Assembly (NCBI GenBank): GCA_013396655.1
Contig: WBMV01004761.1
Location: 186 to 64,185, forward strand
Direction: 5' to 3'
DNA from: Campylorhamphus procurvoides
Lineage: Eukaryota > Chordata > Aves > Passeriformes > Dendrocolaptidae
DNA length: 64,000 nucleotides
Positions 1 through 12,795 of this stretch are shown piece by piece. The notes beneath the pieces were generated by a model. The model saw only the letters and a list, made by a program, of their open reading frames with translations. It had not been told where the DNA came from and made no database searches. The position numbers were made by a program, and so were the translations under genes. The stretch's first letter is position 1. Every line of letters starts with the position of its first letter.

Positions 1-3000
1 GGGTTGCCGTGCCGAGGAGCCGGAGCCGGGGCCGGGGCTGCAGGAGGCGCTCACCTACCTTTCGGAGGACGGAGACACGTGAGTGACCCCGCGGGGGCGC
101 CGGGACCCAGTGCCCGGGCATCAAAGCCAGGCTGAACCTGCCGCGGTGCCTCCCCATCCCGCTCCCGAGGATGGGGGATGCTCCGAGGGAGCATCTGCTC
201 GGCCGGGCGGTGAGGAGGGACTGCCCAAACCCCCGTCCTGAGAGCCTGGCCTTGCTCTGCATGGGTGCTGGGCACCCTGGTGTAGGTTTGGGGGTGGGCA
301 CCTGAGCCAGGTCCAGCAGAGTGAGCAGGGAAGGATGTACCCCGGGGTACATGGCACAGAATGGACCCGCCACAGGAAGCCAGCTTCCGCTTGCCATGGG
401 GCTGCTAGCTACTGGAAGAGAGGGGGAAGCAAATCAAGCGCCCCACTGTCTCTTCTCCACAGAATGCAATGTTTTTTTGCCAGTGGGGAAGGCTTGGCTG
501 CGTGAGATGGCATGTAAGCAAGACCTGAAACAGGGTTGGCTATGCAGGGCAAGACCTTGGGATGGCTATTTTAGATACTACTTGAATGAGCAACCCAAGA
601 ACTAAGGTGGGAATTGCTTTGCCAACCTGCCTGCAGAGCTGCAGCATTTGGCACAGTCGTGACGCACACCTCGATATGGGGCTGCCCTCCTGAGCCTCTG
701 TGACGAAGACAAGTGTTTCTCTTAATGAGGGGGGGCTTCCCACATCCGTAAAGCTCTCTCAAGTGCAAAGGCATCATGTGAGAGTTGTTTGGTTTGGCTT
801 CTGGTAATTGCCTTCTGCTAATCACAGCGTTTTTTCCTGTTGTACATTCCCTCGACGGAAGGTTTTCATCATGAGTGTACACATAGAGCATGAGCGAAAC
901 ATTCACACAGTTGAGGGCAAAGCTTTGCCCCAAACCCAGGCCTGAGTAATGGTGCAAGAGGAAGAGAAACTAAGAGGCTCTGACAGGAGCAAAAAATGTC
1001 TTCAGTAGCGGTAGCAGCAAGAAGGCACTGTCCTTGCCTTGTAGAACACATCTGGATTGAAGCTGAAGATGAGCTGGGAGACAGTCTTGAGTGTTTACTT
1101 CCCAGTTAGGAAGGAGACTGTGCTTCTGCTAATTAGTTCATTAATGTTTACTGTGGGATCTGCTCTGAGGATTGGCTGGAAGTCTCATGGCAGTCAAGGT
1201 TAGAATAAACCCAACCTCCTGTGTTCCCCAGCCAGATTTTCTAGTCCTGTCTTATCTGTGGGTTGGTTCTGGGGCTCCTCAGCATGGAGCAGCTGCACCA
1301 ATTTTTCCAGCTGTAATATTAGAGCCAAGGTGCCCACTGAGAGAGCCAGGGATCTTTTAATCAGAGCTGTGGAAGTAATGTTTCAGAAAGGGCCGCCCTG
1401 TGCTTGTCCGTCATGCTGTGCCCAGAGCTCCTCACTCACTTTTTCAGTGAGCCCCGTAGATGCAGCTGCTTGGAGATGCTCTTACTGCTTGGGGCTATCT
1501 TGTTTGGGAGCTGAGCCCTTTGCCTGTCAGACTTGCTTGGAGAGACCTAACGCAAACATCTTATTAACTAGGGAAACATGAATCGGTGGTGTCTTGGTTA
1601 CTGTAGGCAGGAGAGGCTCTTGGAGAGGTCCCTGAACAGTTGCCATTGCTCCTGTTTTCTCTCAGTGTATTTCAGAACAGGAAATCTGTAAAGAGCGAGG
1701 GTGGGAGGAAAAGGTCTGCTGGTGGTACAGCTCGTACAGCTTCGGGCTGGCCTTGTCCGTGCAGGAGACTGCTTTCCTGGGATCTGCTTCCACTGCTGGG
1801 AAAAAATACAAACTATTCTTGTGGTTAGAATGGTGAGGCTGTGGATTTGTGCCTCCACTATTCTTGTCTCTCTTTCTGACCCTGTGGCAGAGGAAGGTGG
1901 CATTTATATTAGAATTGCTGAACATCCACCACTCAGGTCGATGCAGGTGGGGACTGTGAGCACCCAGAGATTCATTGAACTGCCAGTCAGGGCTGATAGT
2001 AAAGTCTATGGAGCAATTGCTCATCCAGTGTCAGAAGGTCCCCAGAGAGAAGGGATCAGATGGCCGCAGGCTACATCCCTTTCATCCAGCCAAACAAAAC
2101 CATCGACTTCTTTTCATCTCTGTCAGCAGTGCATTTCCTTGTGTGCCTTTTTTTAATGTCTGCCACAAAACAGCTCCAGGCAGAGAATTCAAATCATACT
2201 GTCATATTTCAGAAGACTTAGGCCACAACACTTGACTGTAATTTTAATTCTGAAAATACATAAAGGGGTTTTGATCCAGTAGTTCCTGTTTCCTGGGGTG
2301 CTCTGGCTGGTTCCAAGGGGAGAGGAGCACTGGGCTTGCACAAAGGGAGCTGACAAAATCTTGACTCTCCATCTGACAAAAATCTTCATTGTCCATAGCT
2401 CCCTCAGAGTTACCCACCTGTGCCATCCTGAAGTGTGCCCATGTTTGTCTGTCTGGCACTTATGGGGGAAGTACAGGAGGTGGAGGCAGAGGTGAGGACT
2501 ATGTGCTTGGGCGGTTGGAGTATCAGCAGGATCCTCCTTGGATATCTCCCTGGCTGCCTCCACAGGAGAGGAGTGTCAACTCAGGCTGGATGAAGCAGTG
2601 TGGCTAAAACTGGCTCTTTCTGTGCTCAAAATTAGGAGGAGTCTTGCTTTGGCCCGAAGGAAATGGCCAATAGGGAAGATGGGGGTGTGGTGGCCAGTGA
2701 AATGCGTGGGTGCTGTCTTTCAAGAATTATTTGCCCAAATGTCATCCCCTCCACAACTCCTCAGTACTGTTGGCAGCCCCTCTTCCTCAAGGAAGTCAGA
2801 GCTGCAGTAATTGGTGACTGGCACATCAGCCCCCAAGAAAGAGCAGCTGAGCTGGCAAAGCAGGTGAGATCAAGGATGAGGAGTGGGGTGACAGGCAGAA
2901 GATGGTGGGAGCACGTAGGGCAGTGATATGTATGCTGCTTATTCTGTGGCCAGATAGAGAACAAATCCTGTGCACTCGAGCTCAAAAGGTCTCCTCCAGG

Positions 3001-6000
3001 CATCCATCTTTTCCTTGTGACCCAATACTCCTCCAAGTATCCATCCATCTCTTCCATATAAACAAGCTCCTTTTCTGCTGAATTGGGTCCCAATGGGACT
3101 GCTCTGCATGGAAATGAAGAGAGGGGCTTTCCAGTGGTAGATATGGCTAGCTCTGGCTGCAGGCAGCTGTGGCCCAATCTCTGTCCCACCTCAACCTTTG
3201 TTAGGATTTGCTAAAGAAACCCCCTTTCCCAGCCTCAACAGGCAATTCATAAGTCAAAACATCCTGGGAAAGGGGTGTCTGTGGTGGCTTCGAGGTGGAA
3301 TGGTTTGTGATGGGATCACCTGTTGTGTTCCAGCACAAAGGAAGATCTCCCTTTTTTCTTGGGCTTACGTCAGCCTCTGCCAACTCTGGAAAGGCAGAGT
3401 TGATTTATCAGTGTGTGAAATTACACAGAGTTTCCTCTCTCTAGAACTGTGTTAAAAAAATGTTTTCCTTTGTGCCCATGCTGGTCCTTGGGCCACATGC
3501 CAGTTTATGGCACTGGTACCTGACGCCACAGTGATGGAAAGGCTGGGGGCTGTGCCTCCGCAGCAGGGTGACTGTCTTCTGCATGGGGCTCCGTATGCAA
3601 AGCAGTGTAGTCCCTCTGCAGGGGTGAAGGTTGGGGGACCCCAGCTCAGTCACAGGAGAGAGACCGCAGCCTCCTTCAGATGGAAAATGGGACTGAGTGG
3701 TTTTGGTTGGGTGCATGTTTCAGGGAGGGAGGGGAGCAGAGGAAGCTTGACTTCCTCCTTCCACCAGAGACCAGTGCTGCCCCATCTGCTGATAAAAAAT
3801 CACGTGCCAGTGACTTGCAGGCTCAGATGCCTTGGCAGGGGCTTGGGGACAGTTAATCGAGTAAAATTGGAGCCCCATGGGAGGTGATGTTCTGAGCTCT
3901 TCTTCACATGATGTAGCAAAGGAGCCTTCTCTGCTGAGCCCTTGCCTGCTTGGGTAGCCACTGAGCATGAAGGCTTATCTTGAGGGGCCACTTCTAACTA
4001 TACACCAGTGTGTGCCAGTTGTAACCCTCCCAACTCATGTAGCCCTGTGCCAGAGATCTTCCCCAAGCAGGGGAATAGAGGTTGTCCCTATTCGGGCTGT
4101 CTGCTCCAGCATGGCTGCTTGCTCAGCACTTGCCCTGCTGAACAGGGGTGTTGCTGAACCCCTGTAGCCCTGCATCCCAGTGTGTGTACCTGGGGAAACA
4201 CTCAGTGTGTGACAGCAAGGGGAGATCACTGTGAAAGAAGGAAAAAGAAGCAGAGGACTGGAGAGACTTGGGATTAAAAAAGTGTGATGCAGAGAGTACA
4301 CCTGGTTGCTGGTCAGGCTGCGAGTCCCCCTGCTTTGCTGGGCTAGGCTATTGATGGCTGCCCAGCAGAGGGATGGCCATAGCTAATGGGAAATGGGGAT
4401 GCGCATGGTTTTACCAGAGGGGTTTTGGAAACCACCTTCTTTGTTTGCCAGGATTCAAGTCTATTCCCAGTTGCTCCCTAGCATGCTACCATTGTGGGGC
4501 AGAGAAGAAAGTGAGTCCTATCAGGGGTCTGGCAGGAAGAAGAGAACTTCCTATGTCCAGCTCCCTGTCCCTGGACTCTGGGTTCTTCTGTGTGTGCTCA
4601 GGAGTCTGGTAAACAGAAGAGCGCTTGGTGTCCCTCCAAGCAAGGGCAGGAAGCTCTGCACAAGTTCCTTTGGGATGCCCCAGAAGTTACTGGCTGCTGC
4701 AGGGTCACACACATACAGCCTTGGCGTAAAGTAGGTAAGTCCCGGCAGCTTTCTTAGATTATGCATGCAAGAAGAGATGTTTTTTTTTCTGTTTGAGTGA
4801 CTTCAGCCTGGCTTGGAGGAAGTTTCTTCAGACTTTCCGCCTGCCTAGGTTTGCCTCGGAGCTAGGGAGAGACACAAGGAACTTCAGCACAGGCAAAGGG
4901 AAGGAGGACATGGAAATTTCTAGCCATTGGGATGTAGAAGCCTGATGCCCAGCTGTAACAGATCAGACAACGTGGGGAGGACTTCCAAGTTGTTGCACTC
5001 TGCAGGCAGGCTTGGCCACTGCTGGGAAAGGGTTGAGCTCAGCTAAATTACACAAAGAAATGTATATTTTTTCTTGGTTTGGGTTTTTTTTAGTATAATG
5101 TGGGTAAACGAGGAGTCAGATGGGACTGTGTAGGAGGAGAGGCTGTGGGGTCTGAGCTGTGAGAGTGGTTACAGGGTGCTTCTCAGTGAGCTGTGTAGGA
5201 TGTTCTCTGTGTCACAGAGTTGGGAAGCCCCTCTGACTAGGGCAGATACAGGGCTGAAGGTATCCTAGACCCACGGTTTGTGCTTCATTAAGTGAAAATC
5301 CTGAGGCAGTGAGAATACGTGCAGGGCTGTCAATGATTGCTAGGGTGTGTTGTACAAGCTCTGGCAAAGTCCAGGCACTGTCCTCTTGTAAGAGGCTGTT
5401 CTGACCTCAAGATATCCCTGTGTGTACAGAAACTGTAGAATGTATTTGCCTCCTAATGAGTGAGAGTGGGAGTTTGTTCCATTTAAAATGGATTTACCAT
5501 GGTCAATGGGCCTTTTGGGATGTTTGCTGCTTCTATTGCAATTGTTTGTCTTGCTTCTTAGACTGTGAATGGCTCCTGCTTGGATGGGCTGACCTGCCTT
5601 CTGGCTTGGCCCATCCATGCGCTAGCAGTGCAGAACAGACCCCTTGTTTTGCAGGGAGCAGTCCATATGCATCTGATGTTTAGTGCTTCTGCAATCCCAG
5701 ACCCACCATCTGCTCAAAATGGAGCAAAATGCTCAAATGTGTGGCTGCAGAGTCTAGAGGGTATGAGGCCGGAGGTGCTGTCAGGGCACCTTCATCTCCC
5801 TACCTTCCTCCCTTTCCTCCCCACCTAACTGAAAAATGAGATACCCACAGCCTTCTTGCAATACCTCTCCTCCCAGTCAGCCTCCAGCACCCCTCATTTG
5901 CAAGTATCCAGACCAGACCCTCTGCAGAGCACCTCAGGAAAGGTGAGGCTGTCTCCTCTGCTCACCTGTCAGTTCCCACCCCTCCCTCTGGCTCCAGGAG

Positions 6001-9000
6001 CAGCAGTCTGGGAAGCAGCTACTGCCAAGACTGGAGATCAGGAATGCTGAACCCACCGTGGCTGAAGGGGCTTTGCATCCTGCTAGACACAACCTCCTTC
6101 CAATCCTGTCCACTGAAACTCAAGCTGTGCCCTTTAGAAGGATGGGGAGAAGAAACCTGCAGAACAGAAGACCCAGGGCACGAACGCAGGACATGGGGAT
6201 GAGTCCACAGCCAGATGGGGTCCACTGCTCCTTTGGAGCTGCCAGAGGGCAATTGGAACAGTTTATGGAGCAAGGCAGCATCTCACTGACGTGTGGGGAG
6301 GAAGGGAACCAGGCTGGGCTGGCTCAGGGCTGCAGGACAGAATAGAGCTGTGCTGGCTGAGCCTGCTGGCAGAGGTTCATGCTGATGGCTGAGGAAGCAG
6401 TTAGCAGTGCAGGTTACAGGCCTGGAACAGGAGAGCAGGGTAAGCATGGAATTCCCCTGCTCTTTTCCTCCTCCCTCGCTCTTCTCTCTATTGCTGCTGG
6501 GGCCATTTCCTCCCCTGAACAAGTTTCTCTTGTGTGAATTGTTTGCATGATTTCCTAATGCTCCACTCAGCCAAAATAAGGAGCTGGGAATGAACTGTGT
6601 CTGCAGAAAGGGAGAAAAATTTTTCAAAGCAAATTCAACCGAATGCTGGGTCCCATGTCTTAGGTGGTCCTGGGGTGATTGTTGAAGGGAGTGGCTGCTT
6701 TGAGGACAAGGTGTCTTGGGATGGGGGAATCTGAATGGTCAGATCCTTTTCTAGAGAGGTGGAAAGGGATAGCCAGAGAACTGGTGGGCCTTCATCAGTT
6801 CTGCTTGTGTGTCAGGGTTGGGTATCACTCTTACCCTGTTCTCCTGCCTCCAACCCTCATGTGTGGAAACTTTCCTACTGGACACTTGAGGTGACTCAGA
6901 AGCTGGAGGTGGACAGCACTGTGCCTAAACTAGGACCACTGTGGATATGGCATGTTCAGACCAAGGGACATCCCCGGGGATAGCCCCAACCTCTTTGCTC
7001 CGGGGTTGTTATCTCTGGGGATGTCCCTTGGTCTGAACATGCCATGCCCACTGCTATATCACTTTGTGCCAGGAATGTCCTGTGCCCATGGGACCTTTGT
7101 GATCAGAGTGCTGAGTCCTTTTGTGCAGGATGGAGGTGGTGAGCAAGTGGAAAAACTGAGAATTAACCCAGCAGTCTTTACTCCTGCCATGTTTCCCCTG
7201 CCCACAGTTCCTCCATCCCTTGCCCTTTCCAAAACTCCCTGTTGCCCTTTCTGAAAGTTCCCACTGGGCACCCACCCCCTGTCTGCAGCCAGGAGAACTT
7301 GCAGGCAGGAGCATGGCAAGGGAAGGAGCAGGGAAGCAGAGGAAGGCACAGGAGAGGTGTGGAAGCAGGCCAGGGAGGAGCAAGGGCCTGAGCATGGCAA
7401 GGTAGAGGGCTTGTTCTGGCAAAGGCACATGGCCATGGCTGGGTGAGGAGCAGTGTCTGGCAGCAATCAGGTATCTCTCCATCACCATGCCCTGGCTCTG
7501 GGGCTCAGCTGTGCACACTTCATGCCAGCACAGAACAGCAGCCTGTCTGCGGCTGCCATGGCACAAGGAGAGTTGTGCTTGTAGCCTCAGCCAGAAGAAA
7601 TGGAGATTGTCACGATGCCTGTGCCTCAGCTCTCCTGAGCCTAGGAGGTTTCCTGGGTTAGCAGGAGACAATCCCTCTTGCTGGTTGGCATCACTGCCCA
7701 TGGCATGGAGTGCCTCAGTGCACACATGCTCTTAGTGGGCTCATCCCAGCCCGCTGGCCCTGCCATGATGCCCCTGAGTAGCTCACGGTTCTTGCAGCCA
7801 TTTCAGGAAGTTGAGGGCTGGCAATGAGGAAAGGCGGGAACAAATGCAGAAATGAAAGCTCAGGAGGAGGCTGCACCACGGTGGAGAAGGACAGGGGAGG
7901 GCGAAAAGCAGTTCTACAAAGCAGGCACATCTCAGCTGCAAGATGAAAGCCTGGGCACTGGCCGGGTGGGGATGGTCACCCCCATCACCTCTGCACCCTG
8001 GATGCCCAAACTTGCTCGGTGTCAGCCCAGACCCAAGTGGCTCCACTGCCTTGTTGAGCTGCAAAGGCATGCAAGCCACAAAGAATGAGGTACCGGCAGT
8101 GGTGGAGGGCTGCCTGGGGGTTTCCACCTCCCCAGGATGACTGCCCCACTTGTCCCCATGTGACAGTGTGGTGTGATGTGGGTAGTGGCAGAGGGGCGAG
8201 GGGGATTCCTGGGGTACAAGGGCTGGCTTCCGTGGGACATAACCCTGGGCACTGCTCTCTCCCCTGGGAGCCCAAAGTGGCTCTGGAAAGTGAAAGCAGC
8301 TGTGGTTTAAAGTTCAAGCTGAATTGCCTTGGAAAGTCCCCTCTCTAAGCAGCCTTATCTCTGCCATACCTGAAAAAGGCAGATCCTGTCGCCTGCTCCT
8401 GCATGTGGTGCCTGGGAGCAGGTTTAGAGAAATAGGGGCTGTCCCTGTAAGTGGACAAAGGACACCTCAGCACAGGTGCTGCCACAGGGTCTGCGGGCCT
8501 GATGCAAAACCCTGAAGGAAGTCTCTCTGCTTGGATCATACCCAGGCTAGCATCAGCAAAAACCTGACGAGGGGAGGAGTATTCTTGCAGCTGGTCCCCT
8601 CGTTCCTGGCTTGGGCCCTTAGCTGTGTCTCTGCCCCATGGTACACCGAGGGTGGTCAGAGCTTGTGTGTGGGGCTGCATGGCTGGTACTTGCAGCCCTT
8701 TCCCCTGTCCTAGGTGCTCTGGTGGTGACGGGGCACCCCATGGCTATGTAGAGGCAAATGTGGGTGGCCCTTCCTTCCAGTGGGGAATTCCCTGCTGCAG
8801 CATGACCTGAGGCTTCCCCGGAAACAAAGCTTCTCCTTTTGGGTACAGCCTCTCTCCTGGCAGCAGGGTGGAGAGGAACTGACCTTGTTTTGCCTTCAGA
8901 ACTGGGGCTCAGTTGAAGGTGTCTAGAGACCCAGATGCTGGCTTGACCATTGAGCAGCACTTGGGAGGAGGTGAATAAAGGACATTTTTGGGACTGGCCC

Positions 9001-12000
9001 CTGAGCTTCTCAGCACAGTCATATCCTTGCTGCAACTGGAGAGAAGGCAGCCCCAACCCCTCTTCTTTTCTGCAATGTTTTAGGGCCAAGTGTTGCTCTC
9101 CTGCCTGTGGAGGGATGCTATCTATTCCCCACATCACAAGTGGCATCCCAAAGCTGGGCTATCCAGCAAGTGTGGTGTCTTGTGAAGGCTGGCACAGCGC
9201 TCACCTTCTGTCCCTTGACCCTGTCTGCCTCAACCAGAGCAGCATGGGTGGCAGGAGCTTGCTTAGAGCCCAGCCTTTAGTTGGGAGGTGATCCCAGCCA
9301 GAGGCCACTAGGGCTCCCAGCACAGCAGTGAGGAGGTGGCAGGAAGCTCAGCTCATGCCTGCCATGCTCTGCAGAGTGGGAGCTGCTGTCTGTTCCTTGA
9401 TGCTGCCCACCTTGGCCAGGGTTTTGGCCCAAGAGGGCTGCCCTGTGATGGGGGGATGGTCCCTCAGTGCAGGGGGGCCCAGAAGCACAGCAGGCTGGTC
9501 GAGGAGACTGGAAATTCCCTCTCAGATCTGCCTCCATTGTGCTCTCACTTCTGTTCTAACTGTGCAAGGGCTGGCTGGAAATAAAATCTCTCCTTGGGCT
9601 TGGGGACTCTGGGCTGCCTGGCCACCCCATGGCTTTGAGGGCCACAGTCCTGAGGACTAGGACTTCCTACTGGCTACCAAGCTCTCACAGCTGCATCTCT
9701 GATGTCCCTCTGTGCTGGCAGGCTGCGTGCCAGCCCTGCCACAACAGTGCTGGAAGGAAAGGATGTGGGGGGGAGAAGAGGAAATTGGTGTGGACCAGCA
9801 GATCAGCTGGCATGGGGGCTGTGCCATGCAGGTGAGTTTGGACCAGCACCGGGCTTCTGCCTGGCTCTGGCTGCTTGCCTTCATGGAAGGGAAAGCAGAA
9901 GTACAGTGCGCAGCTGGCAGTAGGGAACTGGAATTCCCCACTGGGCCAGAGCCCAAACCTCCCTCCACAGCTGCCAAACCTGGCCCCTGAGCTCTGGGAA
10001 ACACATCTCAGGCTCTTTGGACCTGCACCAGTTGGAGGCCTGGCTTTGGGCAGTGGCAGGTCCAAGCTCCATGCGTGCTGTGAGATCCTAGGGAGGGCTC
10101 TGCATTGCTTAGCAGGAAGAAGATCTCATGGGGGTCAGAATGAAAGACTGCCCTGGGGAGCCTCAGGCCACATTCCTGCCTTGGCCTTCTGCTGAGCTTC
10201 CTCAGAGAGAGGGCAGGATGCAGGAGCTGTGAGCTGGTGGGAAGTGGATTGGAGGAAGCCGGGAGATTATTCCTTCCTGCAACAGTGAGGGATCTCTGCT
10301 CCTGAACATGGCACGTGGGACTAATTTTTTTGTTTTTATTCTCTCCTGTCCTGTTTATCCCCTCTGTAGGTTGGTTCATCTGGCCATCATCCACGGTGTC
10401 CCAGCTGTAGCACTCTGCTGCATTGCTCAGCTACCCAGAGAGGTGCTGGAGATCCAAAATGATCTTTTCCAGGTATGCAGTTGTGATAGGCAGAAGATGG
10501 GAGGAAGAGAGGTATTGCAGACTGTTCCCTGGATAGGCACCCAATCCATTTGCCCTTTCCCCAGGACCCCCCATCTGCTTCCATGTGAGCAGCCCCTTTG
10601 CAGGGAGGGGAGGAAGGGTAGCAGAGACACCCTGAGAGAGAGGTGTTACAGCTCTCAGCACTGTGGAGTTAAAGGGTCCTTTGCAAGGCCCCAGGATACT
10701 GCAGACAGCCCCAGCAGGTGGGAACAGGCATGACCTGAGTGTGATGGTGTAGATAGCTTGGGAGAGTGAGCTCTGTCCCCGGGGATGATCTCTGAGCTGA
10801 GATGCAGGTGCAAGCCATTTGCACCCCCCCCCACTGTCAGCCACATGTAACCTCAGGACAGGGAGGGTCGTCTCCTGCGTGGCCAGGCTGGCTCCCATAT
10901 ACTGGTGTGGTTACTCACACCTGGTGTCCTGTGGAGCATCCTCCCCTTTCCTAATGTCTCTCCAGACCCCGCTCCACCTCGCTGTGTACCTGGAGCAGCC
11001 CCATGTGATCCAGGCGCTGATTCATAAGGGAGTGAACCCTGGGCTGCAGGACCGCAATGGCAACACCCCACTGCACCTAGCCTGTGAGCAGCAGCACCTG
11101 CAGTGTGCCCAGCAGCTGCTGGAGGACACAGACCCACCGGAGGGCACAAATCAGCCTCACAGGCACCACCAGGACCTGCAGCTCCAGAACTGGCAAGGTG
11201 AGACTTGGGGACAGCCCAGTGCAGAGCTGGTGACCAGGTTGGAGCAGAGACCATGAGCTGTGTATGCAGGGATCCTGGAGCGCAGCAGAGCAGGCATGAG
11301 GCCAGGATTGGTGTGCCATGGGATGGTCTGGGCTGACTGTGGCTCTCTTCTGTCTCTCCATCACAGGCTTGGCCTGTCTGCACATCAGCACCTTGAAGGG
11401 GAACATCCCAATGATGTCTCTACTGCTGGAGAGTGGTGCCAATATTGATGTTCAGGTAAGACTGGGCATGGTGTGATGTTTTGGTAAGGCAGGGCCGGTG
11501 TGTCTCTTCCCTGGGCACTTCCTTCAGCCTTGGAGCAGGCACTTCTGTGAGGCTTGGAGCCACTGAATTTTGAGGGAGCAGAGAGTAAAGGCCCCTGAGG
11601 GGCTGTTGGGTGCTGTGACAGCAGTCAGGGTGGGGATTGCCCCCTCTGCATCCTGTCAGTGGAGCGTGGGTGGGTGCTGCAGGGCCCAAATGAGGGGACC
11701 CCCCACCCACACCCTTGTGATCTGTGGGTTGCAGGAGGGTACAAGCGGGAAGACCCCCTTGCACCTGGCCGTGGAGTGCCACGACCGCAAGGCTGTCCAG
11801 TTCCTGCTTCGCAACGGGGCGTTTGTAGATGCCCAGATGTACAACGGGTGCACGCCGCTCCACCTGGCCGTGGGCCGCAAGGATGCTGCCATTGCTGCCA
11901 TCCTCTCACACTCCGGAGCTGACAGCCTGCTGAGGAACATGGAGAATGAAACAGCCCAGGACCTGGCTGATGGCAATGACGATGTGAGTTTCTGTGGAAC

Positions 12001-12366
12001 CAAGCCTATGGCTCTGACAGCTTGTCAGGAGGTGCAGGAATCAGATGATTTAGGGGCAGCTCCTAGGAGATGTGTCTAGCTGTTTCCATCCTTCCCTATA
12101 GGATGCAGGCATTGGCTTTGGGGGTGTATAGAGGCCTTTTGCCTCAAGCCTTAGGAAAAGCCCCAGTAGGGTTTCTTTGCACTTCCCTAGGGAGGTGGGA
12201 AACTGCAGGACTGGGTGGGGGGGAAGGTTTGCGCCCCTTCCCCAGCTCAGTGGAGACACAACCCTGGATCCTTACATGTCTGTACCCTTGGCCTTTGCAG
12301 CTCCTCGCGTTGCTGCCCTTCGATGACCTGAAGATCTCAGGAAAACCTGTTGTGTGCTCTGAATGA
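1..12366 (+). CDS. NFKBIE: NF-kappaB inhibitor epsilon (IkappaB-epsilon), 5'-truncated by window edge
   Basis: Cytoplasmic ankyrin-repeat inhibitor that masks the nuclear localisation signal of Rel/NF-kappaB dimers. Visible coding exons are 1-78 (codons in phase from base 2), 10370-10472, 10966-11197, 11367-11455, 11735-11983 and 12301-12366 (stop TGA 12364-12366). All have GT/AG borders and the phases join without a break, giving 271 residues. The sequence runs from the pre-ankyrin segment [12 protein letters not shown] through six ankyrin repeats, with TPLHLA-type helices in exons 3 and 5 (residues about 61-66, 94-99 and similar), LQNWQGLACLHI across exons 3/4, and [14 protein letters not shown] opening exon 5. 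It ends in the family's conserved tail [13 protein letters not shown]. This order and tail distinguish it from NFKBIA and NFKBIB. The N-terminal phosphodegron region lies before base 1 and cannot be assessed. Identity is very secure; exon borders were read by eye. Confidence 0.96.
79..10369 (+). other. NFKBIE intron 1 (10.3 kb), no coding exon recognised
   Basis: Begins with GTGAGT after the exon ending ...GDGDAC-type codons and ends in a pyrimidine stretch plus TAG before residue L27. All open frames inside are short and unlike known families. The only strong structure I see is the inverted repeat at 6947-7045. No CR1 tail or LTR was recognised. The rest is moderately GC-rich unique-looking sequence. 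Confidence 0.85.
6947..7045. repeat. 35-bp near-perfect inverted repeat (hairpin) in NFKBIE intron 1
   Basis: Left arm 6947-6981 and right arm 7011-7045 are reverse complements, with two mismatches next to the loop and a 29-nt spacer. The arms contain GACCAAGGGACAT on the left and its complement on the right. The size (about 99 nt) and the single long stem fit a pre-miRNA-like hairpin or a small palindromic foldback element. I recognise no known miRNA or MITE in it. If transcribed with the NFKBIE pre-mRNA, it would form a stable duplex. Confidence 0.9.
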
Positions 12367-12795
12367 GCAGCTGGACTCCTTTGGCCCATCGGGCTGTCGC
12401 CTTGCTCCGTGCTGCTGTCCTGCTGCCTGCTGGAACCTTGGCTGCCTGCAGTTCCGTAGGAGCAGAGTCACTTTGGGAGACTTATGCCTCCACCCCTCTG
12501 CTCTTTGGAAAAGTTTTTTTGGCCTCAGGCTGCCTTCCCAGACAGAAGAAAGTGGCATTATGAGCACTACACGGGAGAGGCTTTTCTTTTAGTATCTGTG
12601 CACTGCAGCAGGACTGAATTTCCCATCCTGGCCATGGGTCTGACTTGTGGGTGTCTCTGGCTTACATAGGGAAGGAGAGGACTCGTTTTCACACTGTAGG
12701 GGTGGATGGAGCATCTTGTGGCACTCCCAAACATCATCAGAATAAGTGTGGGGTGAGTCTCACTCACTCTAATAAATATTTTTTGTTGTTGTGGG
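12367..12795 (+). other. NFKBIE: NFKBIE 3' UTR with poly(A) signal
   Basis: Follows the stop codon directly. A canonical AATAAA at 12771-12776 is followed by a T/G-rich stretch (TTTTTGTTGTTGTGG), the normal layout of a cleavage and polyadenylation site. A second AATAAA lies at 13819-13824 and could serve a longer 3' end. Confidence 0.75.
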
